Origin: Psychrobacter sp. I-STPA6b
Lineage (GTDB): Bacteria > Pseudomonadota > Gammaproteobacteria > Pseudomonadales > Moraxellaceae
Length of the DNA stretch: 64,000 bases
Reading direction: 5' to 3'
Assembly (NCBI RefSeq): GCF_020662265.1
Contig: NZ_VEWM01000122.1
Location: forward strand, 186,001-250,000
Shown: piece after piece, positions 38,024-48,324 of the stretch
How the letters are laid out: every line of letters starts with the position of its first letter
How positions within the stretch are numbered: the first letter of the stretch is position 1
Notes under the pieces: generated by a model
The model's database searches: none
What the model was told of the DNA's origin: nothing
Seen by the model: the letters and a program-made list of their open reading frames with translations, nothing else
Translations under genes and position numbers: made by a program

Positions 38024-38692
38024 ATGGTAAAACATCACTTAACCAATAAACTAGCTCAAACAGTTGTCTTGGGAATGCCGATTGGGCTATCAGCCGTCTT
38101 AATTTCAATATTATCAGGGTGTGTGACTGCTCAACATACTACTTATCCTAATGGTGAGAGAAATACTGATATAAAGAGAGGTATTTTGATAGATCATTAC
38201 ACAGTTTTTGATGATGGTACAGCGATAGATAATGATACTCGTATGATGTGGTCACGCTGTAGTATTGGGCAAACGTGGAATGGTAAAACCTGTATTGGTG
38301 AAGCAAATAAATATACGTGGAATGAAGCAGTTGATGCTGTTAAGCAGTTAAATACTGAAAATTATTTGGGTTATGACGATTGGCAAATGCCACATATCGA
38401 AGATTTACATAGTCTGATTTATTGTAATAAAGGATTTGTAGAGATGCGAAACATTCCAACAAAAATGAATACTGAAAAACAGGTTGGATGGTTTTGTCAA
38501 GGTGGTGATTATGGATACCAAAAGCCCACGATTAATCAACAGGCATTTCCCAATACAATAAAACGTTTTTATTGGTCATCTTCGGTACAACAAGATGATT
38601 ATATGTGGGGAATATATTTTGATGATGGTTATTCTCTTTATCATAAAAAGCATGATAGACACTATGTACGCCCCATACGTTTAGTACAGTAA
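38024..38692 (+). CDS. DUF1566 lipoprotein inserted in the nuo operon
   Basis: Predicted lipoprotein of 222 aa with no known link to complex I. From the ATG at 38024 the N-terminus is a signal peptide with lipobox ILSGC (Cys33). The C-terminal part is a DUF1566 (Lcl C-terminal-like) domain: YTWNEAVDAVKQLN, YDDWQMPHIEDLHSLI, RFYWSSSVQ, MWGIYFDDG and the closing HYVRPIRLVQ. Four further cysteines could form disulfides. An upstream in-frame ATG at 37994 is possible, but neither has a good ribosome binding site. It lies 40 nt after nuoF and 153 nt before nuoG, same strand. The coding style looks more AT-rich than its neighbours, suggesting insertion. Function unknown. Confidence 0.8.
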   Translation: MVKHHLTNKLAQTVVLGMPIGLSAVLISILSGCVTAQHTTYPNGERNTDIKRGILIDHYTVFDDGTAIDNDTRMMWSRCSIGQTWNGKTCIGEANKYTWNEAVDAVKQLNTENYLGYDDWQMPHIEDLHSLIYCNKGFVEMRNIPTKMNTEKQVGWFCQGGDYGYQKPTINQQAFPNTIKRFYWSSSVQQDDYMWGIYFDDGYSLYHKKHDRHYVRPIRLVQ

Positions 38693-38845
38693 TAGCAATA
38701 GTTTTTAGATAAATTGATATAAAGTGTTATTAAAATTAGCAAGCGATAGCAAGCAAAATGACCTTTGTTATTTATGTGTGAGTAAAGCCATAAAATGGTG
38801 CAATCTAGGCATAAATGACAAGTTTTAGATAACAGAGAGATACAA

Positions 38846-41800
38846 ATGGCAGTCATTCATATTGATGGAAAAACGGTCGAAGTTGATGGAGCAGACAATC
38901 TGTTGCAAGCTTGTTTGTCTTTAGGTATCGACGTTCCCTATTTTTGTTATCATCCTGCGTTAGGCTCAGTGGGGTCGTGCCGTCAATGTGCGGTCAAGCA
39001 GTTTAATAATAAAGAAGACATGGAGTCTGGGCGTGGACGTTTGGTAATGTCTTGTATGGTTGCCCCGACTGATGATATGTATATCTCAATCGACGATAAA
39101 GAGGCAAAAGAGTTTCGCCAGTCTATCGTTGAGTTTTTAATGACCAATCACCCCCATGACTGTCCAACTTGTGAAGAGGGTGGTCATTGTCATTTACAAG
39201 ACATGACTTATATGTCTGGACATAATCAGCGTCGTTATCGCTTTACCAAACGTACGCATCAAAACCAAGATCTAGGTCCTTTTATTGCCCATGAGATGAA
39301 CCGTTGTATCGCTTGCTATCGCTGTGTCCGCTTTTATAAAGATTATGCAGGTGGTGAAGATTTAGGGGTCTATGCGTCTAATAATCGTGTGTATTTTGGA
39401 CGTGATAAAGATGGACAGTTTGAAAGTGAGTTTTCAGGAAATTTAACTGAAGTTTGCCCGACAGGTGTGTTTACTGATAAAACCCATTCTGAGCGTTATA
39501 ATCGTAAATGGGATATGCAATATGCCCCAAGTGTTTGTCATGGCTGTTCGGCAGGGTGCAATATTTCACCAGGTGAGCGTTATGGGGAGTTGCGCCGTAT
39601 TGAAAATCGTTATAACGGTGAGGTAAATCGTTATTTCTTATGTGATTTGGGGCGTTTTGGCTATGGTTATGTGAACCGTAAAGACCGTCCTATCCAAGCA
39701 ATTGAGCGTATTAATGATAAAAACGTCAAGATTAATATTGATTATGCGCTTGATGAGACAGTGAAGCGTTTAAAAGATAAAAAAGTGATTGGTATTGGGT
39801 CGCCTCGTGCCAGTTTAGAGACCAATTTTGCTTTAAAAAAACTGGTTGGTTTTGATAAGTTTTCAACGGGATTAAATAGTCATCAGCAACAGTTGGTTGA
39901 AAAGTGTATTGAGGTATTGTCCACTGAAGACATTCATAACCCAAGTATTACTGAGATAGAATCTCATGACGCTGTTTTGATATTGGGTGAAGACATTACT
40001 CAGACTTCATCACGGGTAGCATTGGCAGTACGTCAGGCTGCAAAAAATAAAGCAGTAAAAATGGCGGCTGCGTTAAAAACTCAAGAGTGGTTAGCAGAGC
40101 CAGTACAGCGTATCGGTCAAAAAGAATATAGCCCTGTCTATATTATTGATGCTGTGCAAACTAAGCTAGATGATATTAGTAAAGTGAGCTGTGTGGCAAC
40201 ACCAGAGGATATTACCAAACTTGGCTATGCCATTGCTGAGCAGATTAATCATTTGTCTGATGATTTAGAGCAGATTAAGCAATCTGGAGGTACATGCGAA
40301 GTAGTAAATGATGAAGCATCACATGATATTAATTCAGATGCAGATTTAGATGCTATGACAGAGCTGGCAAGACAAATAGCTTATGACTTAGTGACTGCTG
40401 ATAAACCCTTGGTTGTCTCTGGTACAAGTCTATTTAATGTCTCTATCATTGAGGCGGCTGCACAAGTAACACAAGCATTAACCAGTAAGCGTCAAGCAAT
40501 CAAAACAACTGAGCTTGAGCATATAGAAATTCACAATGCCAGAGTGCGGGCGCAACAAGAGCAACCAGCAGTAGACAAAGAGCTAGAGGCGAAAGCGAAG
40601 CAAAGTGATACAGCTCAAGTAACAAGAGATACTAAAGAAAATTTAGAGCTTAAGCAGGAAGATACAGCTTACCGTAATCAAGCAAGTATTTATCTAAGTG
40701 TGCCAGATGCCAATAGTATTGGAGTATGTTTGCTAGGTGGTCAGTCTGTAGAGACATTATTGGCAAGTGAGTTTGATGCTGTGGTTGTGGCAGAGAATCA
40801 ATTAACTGATGCCATTGATGTTTCACGACTGGCTGACTTATTAGAGAATAAAACAGTCATTGCTTTAGATCATCAGTTTTTAGCTTGGCATCAGTTTGTT
40901 GATTTGGTATTACCCGCAGCAAGTTTTGCTGAAGCTGATGGTACGTTGGTATCTGCTGAGGGACGAGCGCAACGCTTCTTCCAAGTATATGACAGTAACT
41001 ACTATCATCCAATGAGTGGTATTAAGGAAGGTTGGCGTTGGTTGCATGCAGTACAAGCAAACTTAGAAGGCTTGCCTATTGACTGGACACAGTTGGATGA
41101 TGTGATTAGTGCATTGATAGATAGCCATCCGCATTTGCATGGTATTCGTCAAGCAGCCCCTGAAGCAGATTATCGAATCAGTGGATTGAAAATTGCTCGT
41201 GAGCCACGCCGTTATTCTGGGCGAACCGCCATGCGTGCGCCGATTTCAGTACATGAACCGATGCAGCCAAAAGATATTGATACGGGTTTGACTTTCTCAA
41301 TGGAAGGTTACACTGGAGAGCAAACGGATAGCTCAATGATTCCTTTTGCATGGTCGGCTGGCTGGAACTCGCCACAAGCATGGAATAAATATCAAGATAA
41401 GGTGGGCGGTCATCTGAAAAAGGGAGACCCTGGAGTGAGGTTGTTTGACCTTATTGAGGCTGAGCAACGGTTGCCAAAACGTGAATATGTCGCACCTGCA
41501 CAAACCTTCCCTGTTAAGACCAGTATGTTCCAAGGTCGTGCCAAACTTGTCCCTGTCTATAATATTTTTGCTAAATCTGCGATGGCGTATCGTAGTCCTT
41601 TAATTGCCTCACAAATGCCTGAAGCTACTTTTTATGTTTCTGCGGAGGATGCAGAGCATTGGCAAGTGTCAGAAGAGGACTGGTTAGCAATCACCACAGA
41701 TGGTGTACGTATAGAGTTGCCAGTACAGATTGTGCCTTATTTGGCAGAAGGGTGTATTGGTTATCCAGTTGGACAAGTGCCGATTATTCATGGCAATTTG

Positions 41801-41911
41801 CCAGCATCTGTAATCAAAATAGACCCACCGCAAATCAACGAAATACATGAAACAGCGGATATGGTAGAAGATTCTTTAACAACACAAACAACGGCTACTC
41901 AGGGGGCATGA
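38846..41911 (+). CDS. nuoG: NADH-quinone oxidoreductase subunit G
   Basis: 75-kDa subunit, the wire of the peripheral arm. Cluster ligands: N1b C34, C45, C48, C70; N5 H102, C106, C109, C115; N4 C154, C157, C160, C204; and the extra N7 cluster C231, C234, C238, C266 found in E. coli-type enzymes. A molybdopterin-oxidoreductase-like domain follows. The protein is 1021 aa against 908 in E. coli. A charged Gln/Glu/Lys-rich insert occupies about residues 553-613, and the C-terminus has a short Thr-rich tail. The stop overlaps nuoH by 4 nt (ATGA). Confidence 0.97.
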   Translation: MAVIHIDGKTVEVDGADNLLQACLSLGIDVPYFCYHPALGSVGSCRQCAVKQFNNKEDMESGRGRLVMSCMVAPTDDMYISIDDKEAKEFRQSIVEFLMTNHPHDCPTCEEGGHCHLQDMTYMSGHNQRRYRFTKRTHQNQDLGPFIAHEMNRCIACYRCVRFYKDYAGGEDLGVYASNNRVYFGRDKDGQFESEFSGNLTEVCPTGVFTDKTHSERYNRKWDMQYAPSVCHGCSAGCNISPGERYGELRRIENRYNGEVNRYFLCDLGRFGYGYVNRKDRPIQAIERINDKNVKINIDYALDETVKRLKDKKVIGIGSPRASLETNFALKKLVGFDKFSTGLNSHQQQLVEKCIEVLSTEDIHNPSITEIESHDAVLILGEDITQTSSRVALAVRQAAKNKAVKMAAALKTQEWLAEPVQRIGQKEYSPVYIIDAVQTKLDDISKVSCVATPEDITKLGYAIAEQINHLSDDLEQIKQSGGTCEVVNDEASHDINSDADLDAMTELARQIAYDLVTADKPLVVSGTSLFNVSIIEAAAQVTQALTSKRQAIKTTELEHIEIHNARVRAQQEQPAVDKELEAKAKQSDTAQVTRDTKENLELKQEDTAYRNQASIYLSVPDANSIGVCLLGGQSVETLLASEFDAVVVAENQLTDAIDVSRLADLLENKTVIALDHQFLAWHQFVDLVLPAASFAEADGTLVSAEGRAQRFFQVYDSNYYHPMSGIKEGWRWLHAVQANLEGLPIDWTQLDDVISALIDSHPHLHGIRQAAPEADYRISGLKIAREPRRYSGRTAMRAPISVHEPMQPKDIDTGLTFSMEGYTGEQTDSSMIPFAWSAGWNSPQAWNKYQDKVGGHLKKGDPGVRLFDLIEAEQRLPKREYVAPAQTFPVKTSMFQGRAKLVPVYNIFAKSAMAYRSPLIASQMPEATFYVSAEDAEHWQVSEEDWLAITTDGVRIELPVQIVPYLAEGCIGYPVGQVPIIHGNLPASVIKIDPPQINEIHETADMVEDSLTTQTTATQGA

Positions 41912-42957
41912 CCATGCAAGTAACTCGTATCATTCCTGATGTGCCTAGTTTCTTGGCAGGTAGTATGAGCTATGCTACTTGGTCGACATTATTTATGGTA
42001 GCACAGGCATTAGTTATCTTTTTGTCTGTGGTGATTGTGGCTGCTTTGATGATTATCTATGAGCGCCGTATGCTCGCATTATGGCAGGATAGATATGGCC
42101 CTAATCGGGTAGGACCTTTTGGGTCATTACAGCTGGTTGCTGATATGCTCAAAATCTTCTTTAAGGAAGACTGGACACCAAAGTTTGCTGATAAGTTTAT
42201 GTTTACTCTAGCGCCAGCTATTGCCATGTTTACGGCTCTGGCATCATTTGCCATTATTCCTATCTCACCAACACTTGGTGTTGCTGACTGGAACATTGGT
42301 ATTTTATTTTTCTTTGCCATGGCAGGTATGGCAGTTTATGCGGTGATGTTTGGTGGTTGGGCATCAGCAAATAAATACTCTTTACTAGGTGGCTTGCGCT
42401 CAGCAGCACAGACGATTAGTTATGAAGTGTTTTTAGGCTTGTCATTGATGGGTATTGTGGCTATGACAGGCTCATTCAATTTGCGTGAGATTGTTGAAGC
42501 ACAATCTGGTGGCTTATTGCACTGGAATGTCTTTCCACAGTTCTTGGGCTTTTTGACCTTTGTGGTTGCAGGTGTGGCTGTGACTCACCGTCATCCGTTT
42601 GACCAGCCAGAGGCAGAGCAAGAGCTGGCGGAAGGTTATCATGTTGAATATTCAGGTATGAAGTTTGGTATGTTCTTTATTGGTGAGTATGTCAATGTGG
42701 TGCTGATTTCAGCCTTGATGACTTGTTTGTTCTTTGGTGGTTGGATGCCATTAATAGATACAGGTTTTACCATATTGCCACCTGCTTTTTGGTTTATGAT
42801 TAAGACATTGTTTTTTATGACCATGTTTGTCTTGGCGCGGGGCTCTTTGATGCGCCCACGCTATGATCAGGTGATGAATTTTGGTTGGAAAGTATGTCTA
42901 CCAGTTACTTTGGTTAATTTATTGGCAACAGCAGCCATTATCTTATTGGTTCAATAA
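41908..42957 (+). CDS. nuoH: NADH-quinone oxidoreductase subunit H
   Basis: Membrane subunit forming much of the quinone chamber and the link to the proton pumps, with eight or more TM segments. Family signatures: [31 protein letters not shown] and [19 protein letters not shown] (charged quinone-side loop). It has 349 aa against 325 in E. coli; the extra residues are at the N-terminus. A second ATG two codons in is an alternative start. Overlaps nuoG by 4 nt; 35 nt before nuoI. Confidence 0.97.
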   Translation: MTMQVTRIIPDVPSFLAGSMSYATWSTLFMVAQALVIFLSVVIVAALMIIYERRMLALWQDRYGPNRVGPFGSLQLVADMLKIFFKEDWTPKFADKFMFTLAPAIAMFTALASFAIIPISPTLGVADWNIGILFFFAMAGMAVYAVMFGGWASANKYSLLGGLRSAAQTISYEVFLGLSLMGIVAMTGSFNLREIVEAQSGGLLHWNVFPQFLGFLTFVVAGVAVTHRHPFDQPEAEQELAEGYHVEYSGMKFGMFFIGEYVNVVLISALMTCLFFGGWMPLIDTGFTILPPAFWFMIKTLFFMTMFVLARGSLMRPRYDQVMNFGWKVCLPVTLVNLLATAAIILLVQ

Positions 42958-42992
42958 GTAAATTTTTTGTAAAAAATGCAAAGGAAAATTCC

Positions 42993-43553
42993 ATGTTAAC
43001 AGCATTTTTCACTGCTTTGAAAAAAACGGTCATAGGCATATTTACTATTGTCCGCTCAATGTGGATGGTGAATAGTCATGCGTTACGTCCTCGAGATACG
43101 ATTTTGTATCCAGAGCAGCCCGTTCCAGTTCCACCCAGATTTCGTGGACGTATTGTCTTAACTCGTGACCCTGATGGTGATGAGCGCTGTGTGGCATGTA
43201 ATCTGTGTGCGGTGGCGTGTCCAGTTGGCTGTATTTCATTACAAAAAGCAGAGCGTGAAGATGGACGCTGGTATCCTGAGTTTTTCCGTATCAACTTCTC
43301 ACGCTGTGTCTTTTGTGGTATGTGTGAGGAAGCTTGTCCAACCACAGCGATTCAGCTAACACCAGATTTTGAGCTGGGTGAGTATGTACGTCAAAACTTG
43401 GTCTATGAAAAAGAGCATTTGCTGATTTCTGGTCCGGGTAAATATCCAGATTATAACTATTATCGAGTAACAGGAATGGCGATTGCTGAAAAGCCAAAAG
43501 GGGCGGCACAAAATGAAGCACCACCAGTTGATTTAAGGAGCTTGTTGCCATGA
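42993..43553 (+). CDS. nuoI: NADH-quinone oxidoreductase subunit I
   Basis: Ferredoxin-like subunit with two [4Fe-4S] clusters, N6a and N6b, relaying electrons between NuoG and NuoB. The two binding motifs are [15 protein letters not shown] (C66, C69, C72, C76) and [12 protein letters not shown] (C105, C108, C111, C115). The N-terminal amphipathic helix anchors it to the membrane. 186 aa, standard length. AAGGAAAA lies before the ATG. Overlaps nuoJ by 4 nt. Confidence 0.98.
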   Translation: MLTAFFTALKKTVIGIFTIVRSMWMVNSHALRPRDTILYPEQPVPVPPRFRGRIVLTRDPDGDERCVACNLCAVACPVGCISLQKAEREDGRWYPEFFRINFSRCVFCGMCEEACPTTAIQLTPDFELGEYVRQNLVYEKEHLLISGPGKYPDYNYYRVTGMAIAEKPKGAAQNEAPPVDLRSLLP

Positions 43554-44290
43554 CCAGTTTTTTACATTTTTTTGATAATACAGCATTGGTTGGCTTTTAT
43601 TCGCTAGCGATTGTTGCGATTGTTGCCAGTTTGCGAGTAGTTATTCATGCCAATCCAGTACATGCCATTTTATCAATGATTGTATCGTTACTGGCAGTGG
43701 CAGGCATCTTCTTTATTCTCGGTGCACCATTTGCAGGTGCATTGGAAGTGATTGTCTATGCAGGGGCAATTTTAGTGCTGTTTGTCTTTGTGATAATGAT
43801 GCTGAACTTGGGTGCGGCAAATGATGCCCGTGAAAGTCGTTGGTTATCGGCTCAAGTATGGGCAGTACCAACAGGATTGGCATTGATTATTGCTTTGGTG
43901 CTGTTCTCCATGATTGGCTTGGGAACATCTAATCCAAGTATTGATGGCTCAATGGCGATGGTGGCACAAGATACAGTATCTGCAAAGGCAGTGGGGGCAA
44001 CTTTATTTACACAATATATGTTGTTAGTTGAGGTTGCCGCGATGTTGCTATTAGCGGCTTTAGTGGCAGCTTATCACTTGGGTAAAAAAGCTTTGGATGA
44101 TGAGAATATTAGTCATAGCAGCCAGCAGTTTCAGCCCAGTGTTGGCAGTATCTCTGAGTATGATAATGAGGATGCTAGTGATGCGGTAGAGATGGCTAAG
44201 CCGTATGTATATCAGCCAGTGGATGCCAAAAGCTTTAAGGAAAAAGTTCAAAAAAATAAGATTCAGACAGCAGTTGAGGAGAAGCACTGA
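43550..44290 (+). CDS. nuoJ: NADH-quinone oxidoreductase subunit J
   Basis: Membrane subunit with five TM segments in the first roughly 180 residues. It contains the family TM3 region [21 protein letters not shown] (split: [25 protein letters not shown]), where a pi-bulge moves during coupling. The protein is 246 aa against 184 in E. coli. About 65 extra C-terminal residues (about 182-246) are polar, acidic then Lys-rich. Overlaps nuoI by 4 nt and nuoK by 1 nt (TGATG). Confidence 0.95.
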   Translation: MTSFLHFFDNTALVGFYSLAIVAIVASLRVVIHANPVHAILSMIVSLLAVAGIFFILGAPFAGALEVIVYAGAILVLFVFVIMMLNLGAANDARESRWLSAQVWAVPTGLALIIALVLFSMIGLGTSNPSIDGSMAMVAQDTVSAKAVGATLFTQYMLLVEVAAMLLLAALVAAYHLGKKALDDENISHSSQQFQPSVGSISEYDNEDASDAVEMAKPYVYQPVDAKSFKEKVQKNKIQTAVEEKH

Positions 44291-44754
44291 TGGCACAATC
44301 TGCGTTACAGGCTTCACAAAGTCCGACTGAATCATCAGCCCAGCCATTTGCTCATGAGCTATCCATTCATCAAGGTGGTGAGGCTCAAGCAGGTATAGAA
44401 ATGATGCCATCGACACATTCCAATGGATTTACAGCATCAGAAGCAGTGACAGGTATCCCGATGGGGCATGGATTGGCATTGGCAGGTATTTTATTTGCGA
44501 TTGGTCTATGTGGGGTAATGGTTCGGCGTAATTTCTTATTTATGCTGATGAGCCTTGAGATTATGATGAATGCAGCTGCATTGGCTTTTGTAGTGGCAGG
44601 CAGTCGCTGGGCAAGTCCTGATGGACAAGTTATGTTTATTTTTATTTTGACGTTAGCGGCAGCAGAGGCTTCGATTGGATTGGCGATTTTATTGCAATTT
44701 TATCATAAGCGGGGTCATTTAGATGTCGATAGTGCCAATGAGATGAAAGGATAA
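44290..44754 (+). CDS. nuoK: NADH-quinone oxidoreductase subunit K, N-terminally extended
   Basis: Small proton-pump-type membrane subunit. Residues about 55-154 align with the whole of E. coli NuoK (100 aa): [35 protein letters not shown] (membrane Glu of the proton path) and [14 protein letters not shown] (second Glu). About 55 residues precede this, polar and rich in Ser, Gln, His and Glu. The upstream ATG at 44290 has a strong GAGGAG 8 nt before it and a 1-nt overlap with nuoJ, so the extension is probably translated. Internal GTG 44446 or ATG 44461 would give a standard-length protein but lack a good ribosome binding site. Confidence 0.93.
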   Translation: MAQSALQASQSPTESSAQPFAHELSIHQGGEAQAGIEMMPSTHSNGFTASEAVTGIPMGHGLALAGILFAIGLCGVMVRRNFLFMLMSLEIMMNAAALAFVVAGSRWASPDGQVMFIFILTLAAAEASIGLAILLQFYHKRGHLDVDSANEMKG

Positions 44755-44759
44755 GTGCC

Positions 44760-46634
44760 ATGAGTTTATTATCATTGACCTTTATATTCCCATTCATTGG
44801 CTTTTTGATATTAGCCACAATGCGTGACCGTTTAAGCCAAGATACGGCAAGAGCTGTTGGTGTTGGTAGTATGGGGCTAAGTGCGCTGTGTGCATTGGTC
44901 GTATCGATTCAGTTTTTGACAACTTATGAGTCTGGTACTGTCGTCAATATACCTTTGTGGACATGGATGCAAATAGGAGATTTTGCACCAGCTTTTGGAT
45001 TGAGCTTTGATGGTCTTGCATTGACGATGACAGGTATCATCACTGGCGTGGGCTTTCTGATTCACTTATTCGCATCTTGGTATATGAAGGGTGAGTCTGG
45101 TTACTCACGCTTTTTTAGTTATATGAATCTGTTTGTCGCCAGTATGTTATTGCTGGTATTGGCAGATAATTTGTTGCTCTTATATCTTGGCTGGGAAGGT
45201 GTTGGTATCTGCTCTTATCTATTAATTGGTTTCTATTTTCATGATAGAGCCAATGGTCGAGCAGCCATTAAGGCATTTACAGTGACCCGTGTGGGTGATG
45301 TGTTTTTGGCGTTTGGACTGTTCTTATTGTTCCGTGAGTTTGGGACATTAAATATTCAAGATATTATTACTCAAGCCCCTGCATTATATGCAGTCAATAA
45401 TCAAAATATGATTTTGGCGACGATGATGCTTGTTGGTGGTGCGATGGGTAAGTCTGCCCAGATTCCATTACATACATGGTTGGCAGATGCAATGGCAGGA
45501 CCAACGCCTGTATCGGCTTTGATTCATGCGGCAACGATGGTAACGGCAGGTGTCTATTTGATTGCACGGATGCATCCAGTATTCTTATTAACACCAGGTA
45601 TTTTATTGTATTGGGTCGGTGCCGTTGGTGCGATTACACTTGTAGTGGCTGGTTTTTGTGCTTTGGCACAGACAGATATTAAACGTATCTTGGCCTATTC
45701 AACAATGAGCCAAATTGGCTATATGTTTTTAGCACTGGGTGTTGGTGCTTGGCAAGGTGCGATTTTTCACTTGATGACGCATGCTTTCTTTAAGGCATTA
45801 TTATTCTTATCTTCAGGTGCTGTCATTATTGCTGTTCATCATGAGCAGAACATCTTTAAGATGGGCGGATTACGCAAAAAGATTCCATTGGTATTTTGGA
45901 GCTTTATCGTTGGTGGCGGTGCATTGGCAGCTATTCCATTTGTGACCATTGGTTATTATTCAAAAGATGCTATCTTGTGGGAAAGTTATGCTGCAGGACA
46001 CCAAATGTTGTTTTATATGGGTGTATTTGGGGCATTTTTAACGTCTATATATACCTTTAGAATGATTTGGTTCACCTTTTATGGTGAAGAAAAGACACAT
46101 GCTCATAAGCTGTCAGGATTATCCTATCAGATACCTTTGGCTGTGTTATTGGTATTATCGACAGGACTTGGTGCATTGATTACGCCACCGCTACAGGGTG
46201 TGTTGCCAGAAGGCGTCGGGAAACTTTTAGAAGTGGCTGGTGAGGCACATGGTAAACACTTTGCTGAGTTTACAGCGATGGGGGCAATGCTGGCAGGTGC
46301 TGCTGTGGCATACATGCTGTATGTGGTCAATGCTGGTCAATTATTAGCAAAATTTAAAGCGTCTAGCATTGGTGGTGCTATTTATTATTGGTGTTATAAC
46401 GGCTTGGGTTTTGATGCGTTATATGATTGGATTTTTGTGAAACCATTCTTGTTGATTGGTCGTTTGCTAAAAGTAGATCCAGTGGATAAAACATGGGGTG
46501 TTTTACCAATGCTTGCCTCTATTGGAAATAAGGCCGTGGTGGCAATACAAACAGGCTCACTGCGAGGGTATGCTGCTAGCTTTGGTATTGGCATGGCAGT
46601 GTTATTGGTACTTGTGATGATGACGGTGGTATAA
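44760..46634 (+). CDS. nuoL: NADH-quinone oxidoreductase subunit L
   Basis: Antiporter-like distal proton-pumping subunit with about 14-16 TM segments and the long lateral helix at the C-terminus. Signatures: YLGWEGVGICSYLLIGFY (conserved Glu), PLHTWLADAMAGPTPVSALIHAATMV (split in print: LHTWLADAMAGPTPVSALIH) and KRILAYSTMSQIGYMFLALG. 624 aa against 613 in E. coli, full length. It starts 5 nt after nuoK, and nuoM follows after 1 nt. Confidence 0.97.
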   Translation: MSLLSLTFIFPFIGFLILATMRDRLSQDTARAVGVGSMGLSALCALVVSIQFLTTYESGTVVNIPLWTWMQIGDFAPAFGLSFDGLALTMTGIITGVGFLIHLFASWYMKGESGYSRFFSYMNLFVASMLLLVLADNLLLLYLGWEGVGICSYLLIGFYFHDRANGRAAIKAFTVTRVGDVFLAFGLFLLFREFGTLNIQDIITQAPALYAVNNQNMILATMMLVGGAMGKSAQIPLHTWLADAMAGPTPVSALIHAATMVTAGVYLIARMHPVFLLTPGILLYWVGAVGAITLVVAGFCALAQTDIKRILAYSTMSQIGYMFLALGVGAWQGAIFHLMTHAFFKALLFLSSGAVIIAVHHEQNIFKMGGLRKKIPLVFWSFIVGGGALAAIPFVTIGYYSKDAILWESYAAGHQMLFYMGVFGAFLTSIYTFRMIWFTFYGEEKTHAHKLSGLSYQIPLAVLLVLSTGLGALITPPLQGVLPEGVGKLLEVAGEAHGKHFAEFTAMGAMLAGAAVAYMLYVVNAGQLLAKFKASSIGGAIYYWCYNGLGFDALYDWIFVKPFLLIGRLLKVDPVDKTWGVLPMLASIGNKAVVAIQTGSLRGYAASFGIGMAVLLVLVMMTVV

Positions 46635-46635
46635 G

Positions 46636-48321
46636 ATGACTCAATTACAGCTTTCTTGGATGTTACCAGCGCTTATTTCAGTACCTTTTATTGCCGGAAT
46701 TTTATGCTGGCTGGTTGAAAAGGTCAGTGATAGATTGCCACGCTGGGTAGCATTGTTTGGCATGATTATTACATTTGTCATGACACTCATTTTATGGCAA
46801 CACGGCGGATTTACTGGTATGAGCCAGCAGGTATATCCTGCGAGTGCTGATTTGCCATGGTTTGCTCAGTTTGATATGCCGTGGATTGATAGCTTTGGGA
46901 TTCGCTTCCATTTAGCTATGGATGGCTTGTCACTATTGATGGTGGTTTTAACAGCTTTGTTAGGTATTTTAGCTGTAGGTTGTTCTTGGGGTGAGATACA
47001 GCGCCGTGTTGGCTTCTTCCATTTGAATTTATTATGGAGTTTGGGTGGCGTTATTGGTGTCTTTTTGGCTATCGATTTGTTTTTGTTCTTCTTCTTTTGG
47101 GAGATGATGCTTGTACCGATTTACTTTCTAATTGCGCTTTGGGGACATAATATTCCAGGTGGTAAAAGTAGAGAGTATGCAGCAACTAAGTTCTTTATTT
47201 ATACTCAGGCATCTGGCTTGATTATGCTGATTGGTATCTTGATTTTGGTGATTGTAAGCTATGCAGCAACTGGAAAAGTAAGCTTTAATTATAATGATTT
47301 ATTAGGGGTACAACTGGGAGGATGGGAATATCCGATTATGTTGTGTTTCTTTATTGGCTTTGCGGTGAAGTTACCGGTAATGCCTTTTCATGGTTGGTTG
47401 CCAGATGCTCATGCCCAAGCACCTACTGCTGGTTCGGTCGATTTGGCTGGTATTTTGATTAAAACAGCAGCTTATGGGTTGTTACGTTTTGTCTTACCAT
47501 TATTTCCAACTGCATCACAAGAATTTGCACCAATCGCAATAACATTAGGCACAATTGGTATTTTTTATGGAGCATGGTTGGCGTTTGTGCAAACCGATGT
47601 CAAGCGCTTACTGGCTTATACCAGTGTATCTCATATGGGCTTTGTGGTATTAGCAATCTATGCAGGTACGTTATTAAGCCTGCAAGGATTGATGGTACAA
47701 ATGCTGGCTCATGGTTTATCTTCAGCCGCCTTATTTATTATGGCAGGACAGTTATATGAACGTCTACATACGCGTGATTTGACAGTGATGGGTGGTATGT
47801 GGGGGCAGTTGCGTTATTATCCTGCATTTTTGATGTTCTTTTGTGCCGCCTTATTAGGTATACCTGGAACAGGGAACTTTATTGGAGAATTCTTAATCCT
47901 ATTAGGCTCATTTGAGCAGTATCCAGTATTTGTCATTCTGGCGACATTCAGTTTGGTGTGGGCAGGTTTATATTCTTTAATACTGATTTATCGTGCTTTA
48001 TTTGGACAACCGCAGAAGTTTGAAGCTGTGTCAATGCAACAAGCCTCTTATTCTCATATAGATGAATCAGCAAAAGTGGTAAAAGAACCTGAAGTCAATC
48101 CAAGGGTTACGACAAAGCGTCGAATACTCTATGACTTAAATGCACGTGAAATGACGATGTTATTAATATTAGTTGTTGGCTTAGTTTGGTTGGGATTGTT
48201 CCCCCAGCAGGTGTTGGATACATCTAGTCAAAGTATGCAATGGATTAATAATGCCTATACTTATCATCAAGTTGTAAATATAGATATGCTGTCAACATTA
48301 ACAATCGAGGAGGCGCGTTAA
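46636..48321 (+). CDS. nuoM: NADH-quinone oxidoreductase subunit M
   Basis: Antiporter-like proton-pumping subunit. Signatures: FFFWEMMLVPIYFLIALWG (conserved Glu), LPVMPFHGWLPDAHAQAPT (conserved Lys region just before) and DVKRLLAYTSVSHMGFV. 561 aa against 509 in E. coli. Much of the excess is a charged loop at about residues 462-500 (SYSHIDESAKVVKEPEVNPR) before the last TM segment. It starts 1 nt after the nuoL stop, and nuoN follows after 3 nt. Confidence 0.97.
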   Translation: MTQLQLSWMLPALISVPFIAGILCWLVEKVSDRLPRWVALFGMIITFVMTLILWQHGGFTGMSQQVYPASADLPWFAQFDMPWIDSFGIRFHLAMDGLSLLMVVLTALLGILAVGCSWGEIQRRVGFFHLNLLWSLGGVIGVFLAIDLFLFFFFWEMMLVPIYFLIALWGHNIPGGKSREYAATKFFIYTQASGLIMLIGILILVIVSYAATGKVSFNYNDLLGVQLGGWEYPIMLCFFIGFAVKLPVMPFHGWLPDAHAQAPTAGSVDLAGILIKTAAYGLLRFVLPLFPTASQEFAPIAITLGTIGIFYGAWLAFVQTDVKRLLAYTSVSHMGFVVLAIYAGTLLSLQGLMVQMLAHGLSSAALFIMAGQLYERLHTRDLTVMGGMWGQLRYYPAFLMFFCAALLGIPGTGNFIGEFLILLGSFEQYPVFVILATFSLVWAGLYSLILIYRALFGQPQKFEAVSMQQASYSHIDESAKVVKEPEVNPRVTTKRRILYDLNAREMTMLLILVVGLVWLGLFPQQVLDTSSQSMQWINNAYTYHQVVNIDMLSTLTIEEAR

Positions 48322-48324
48322 GTC

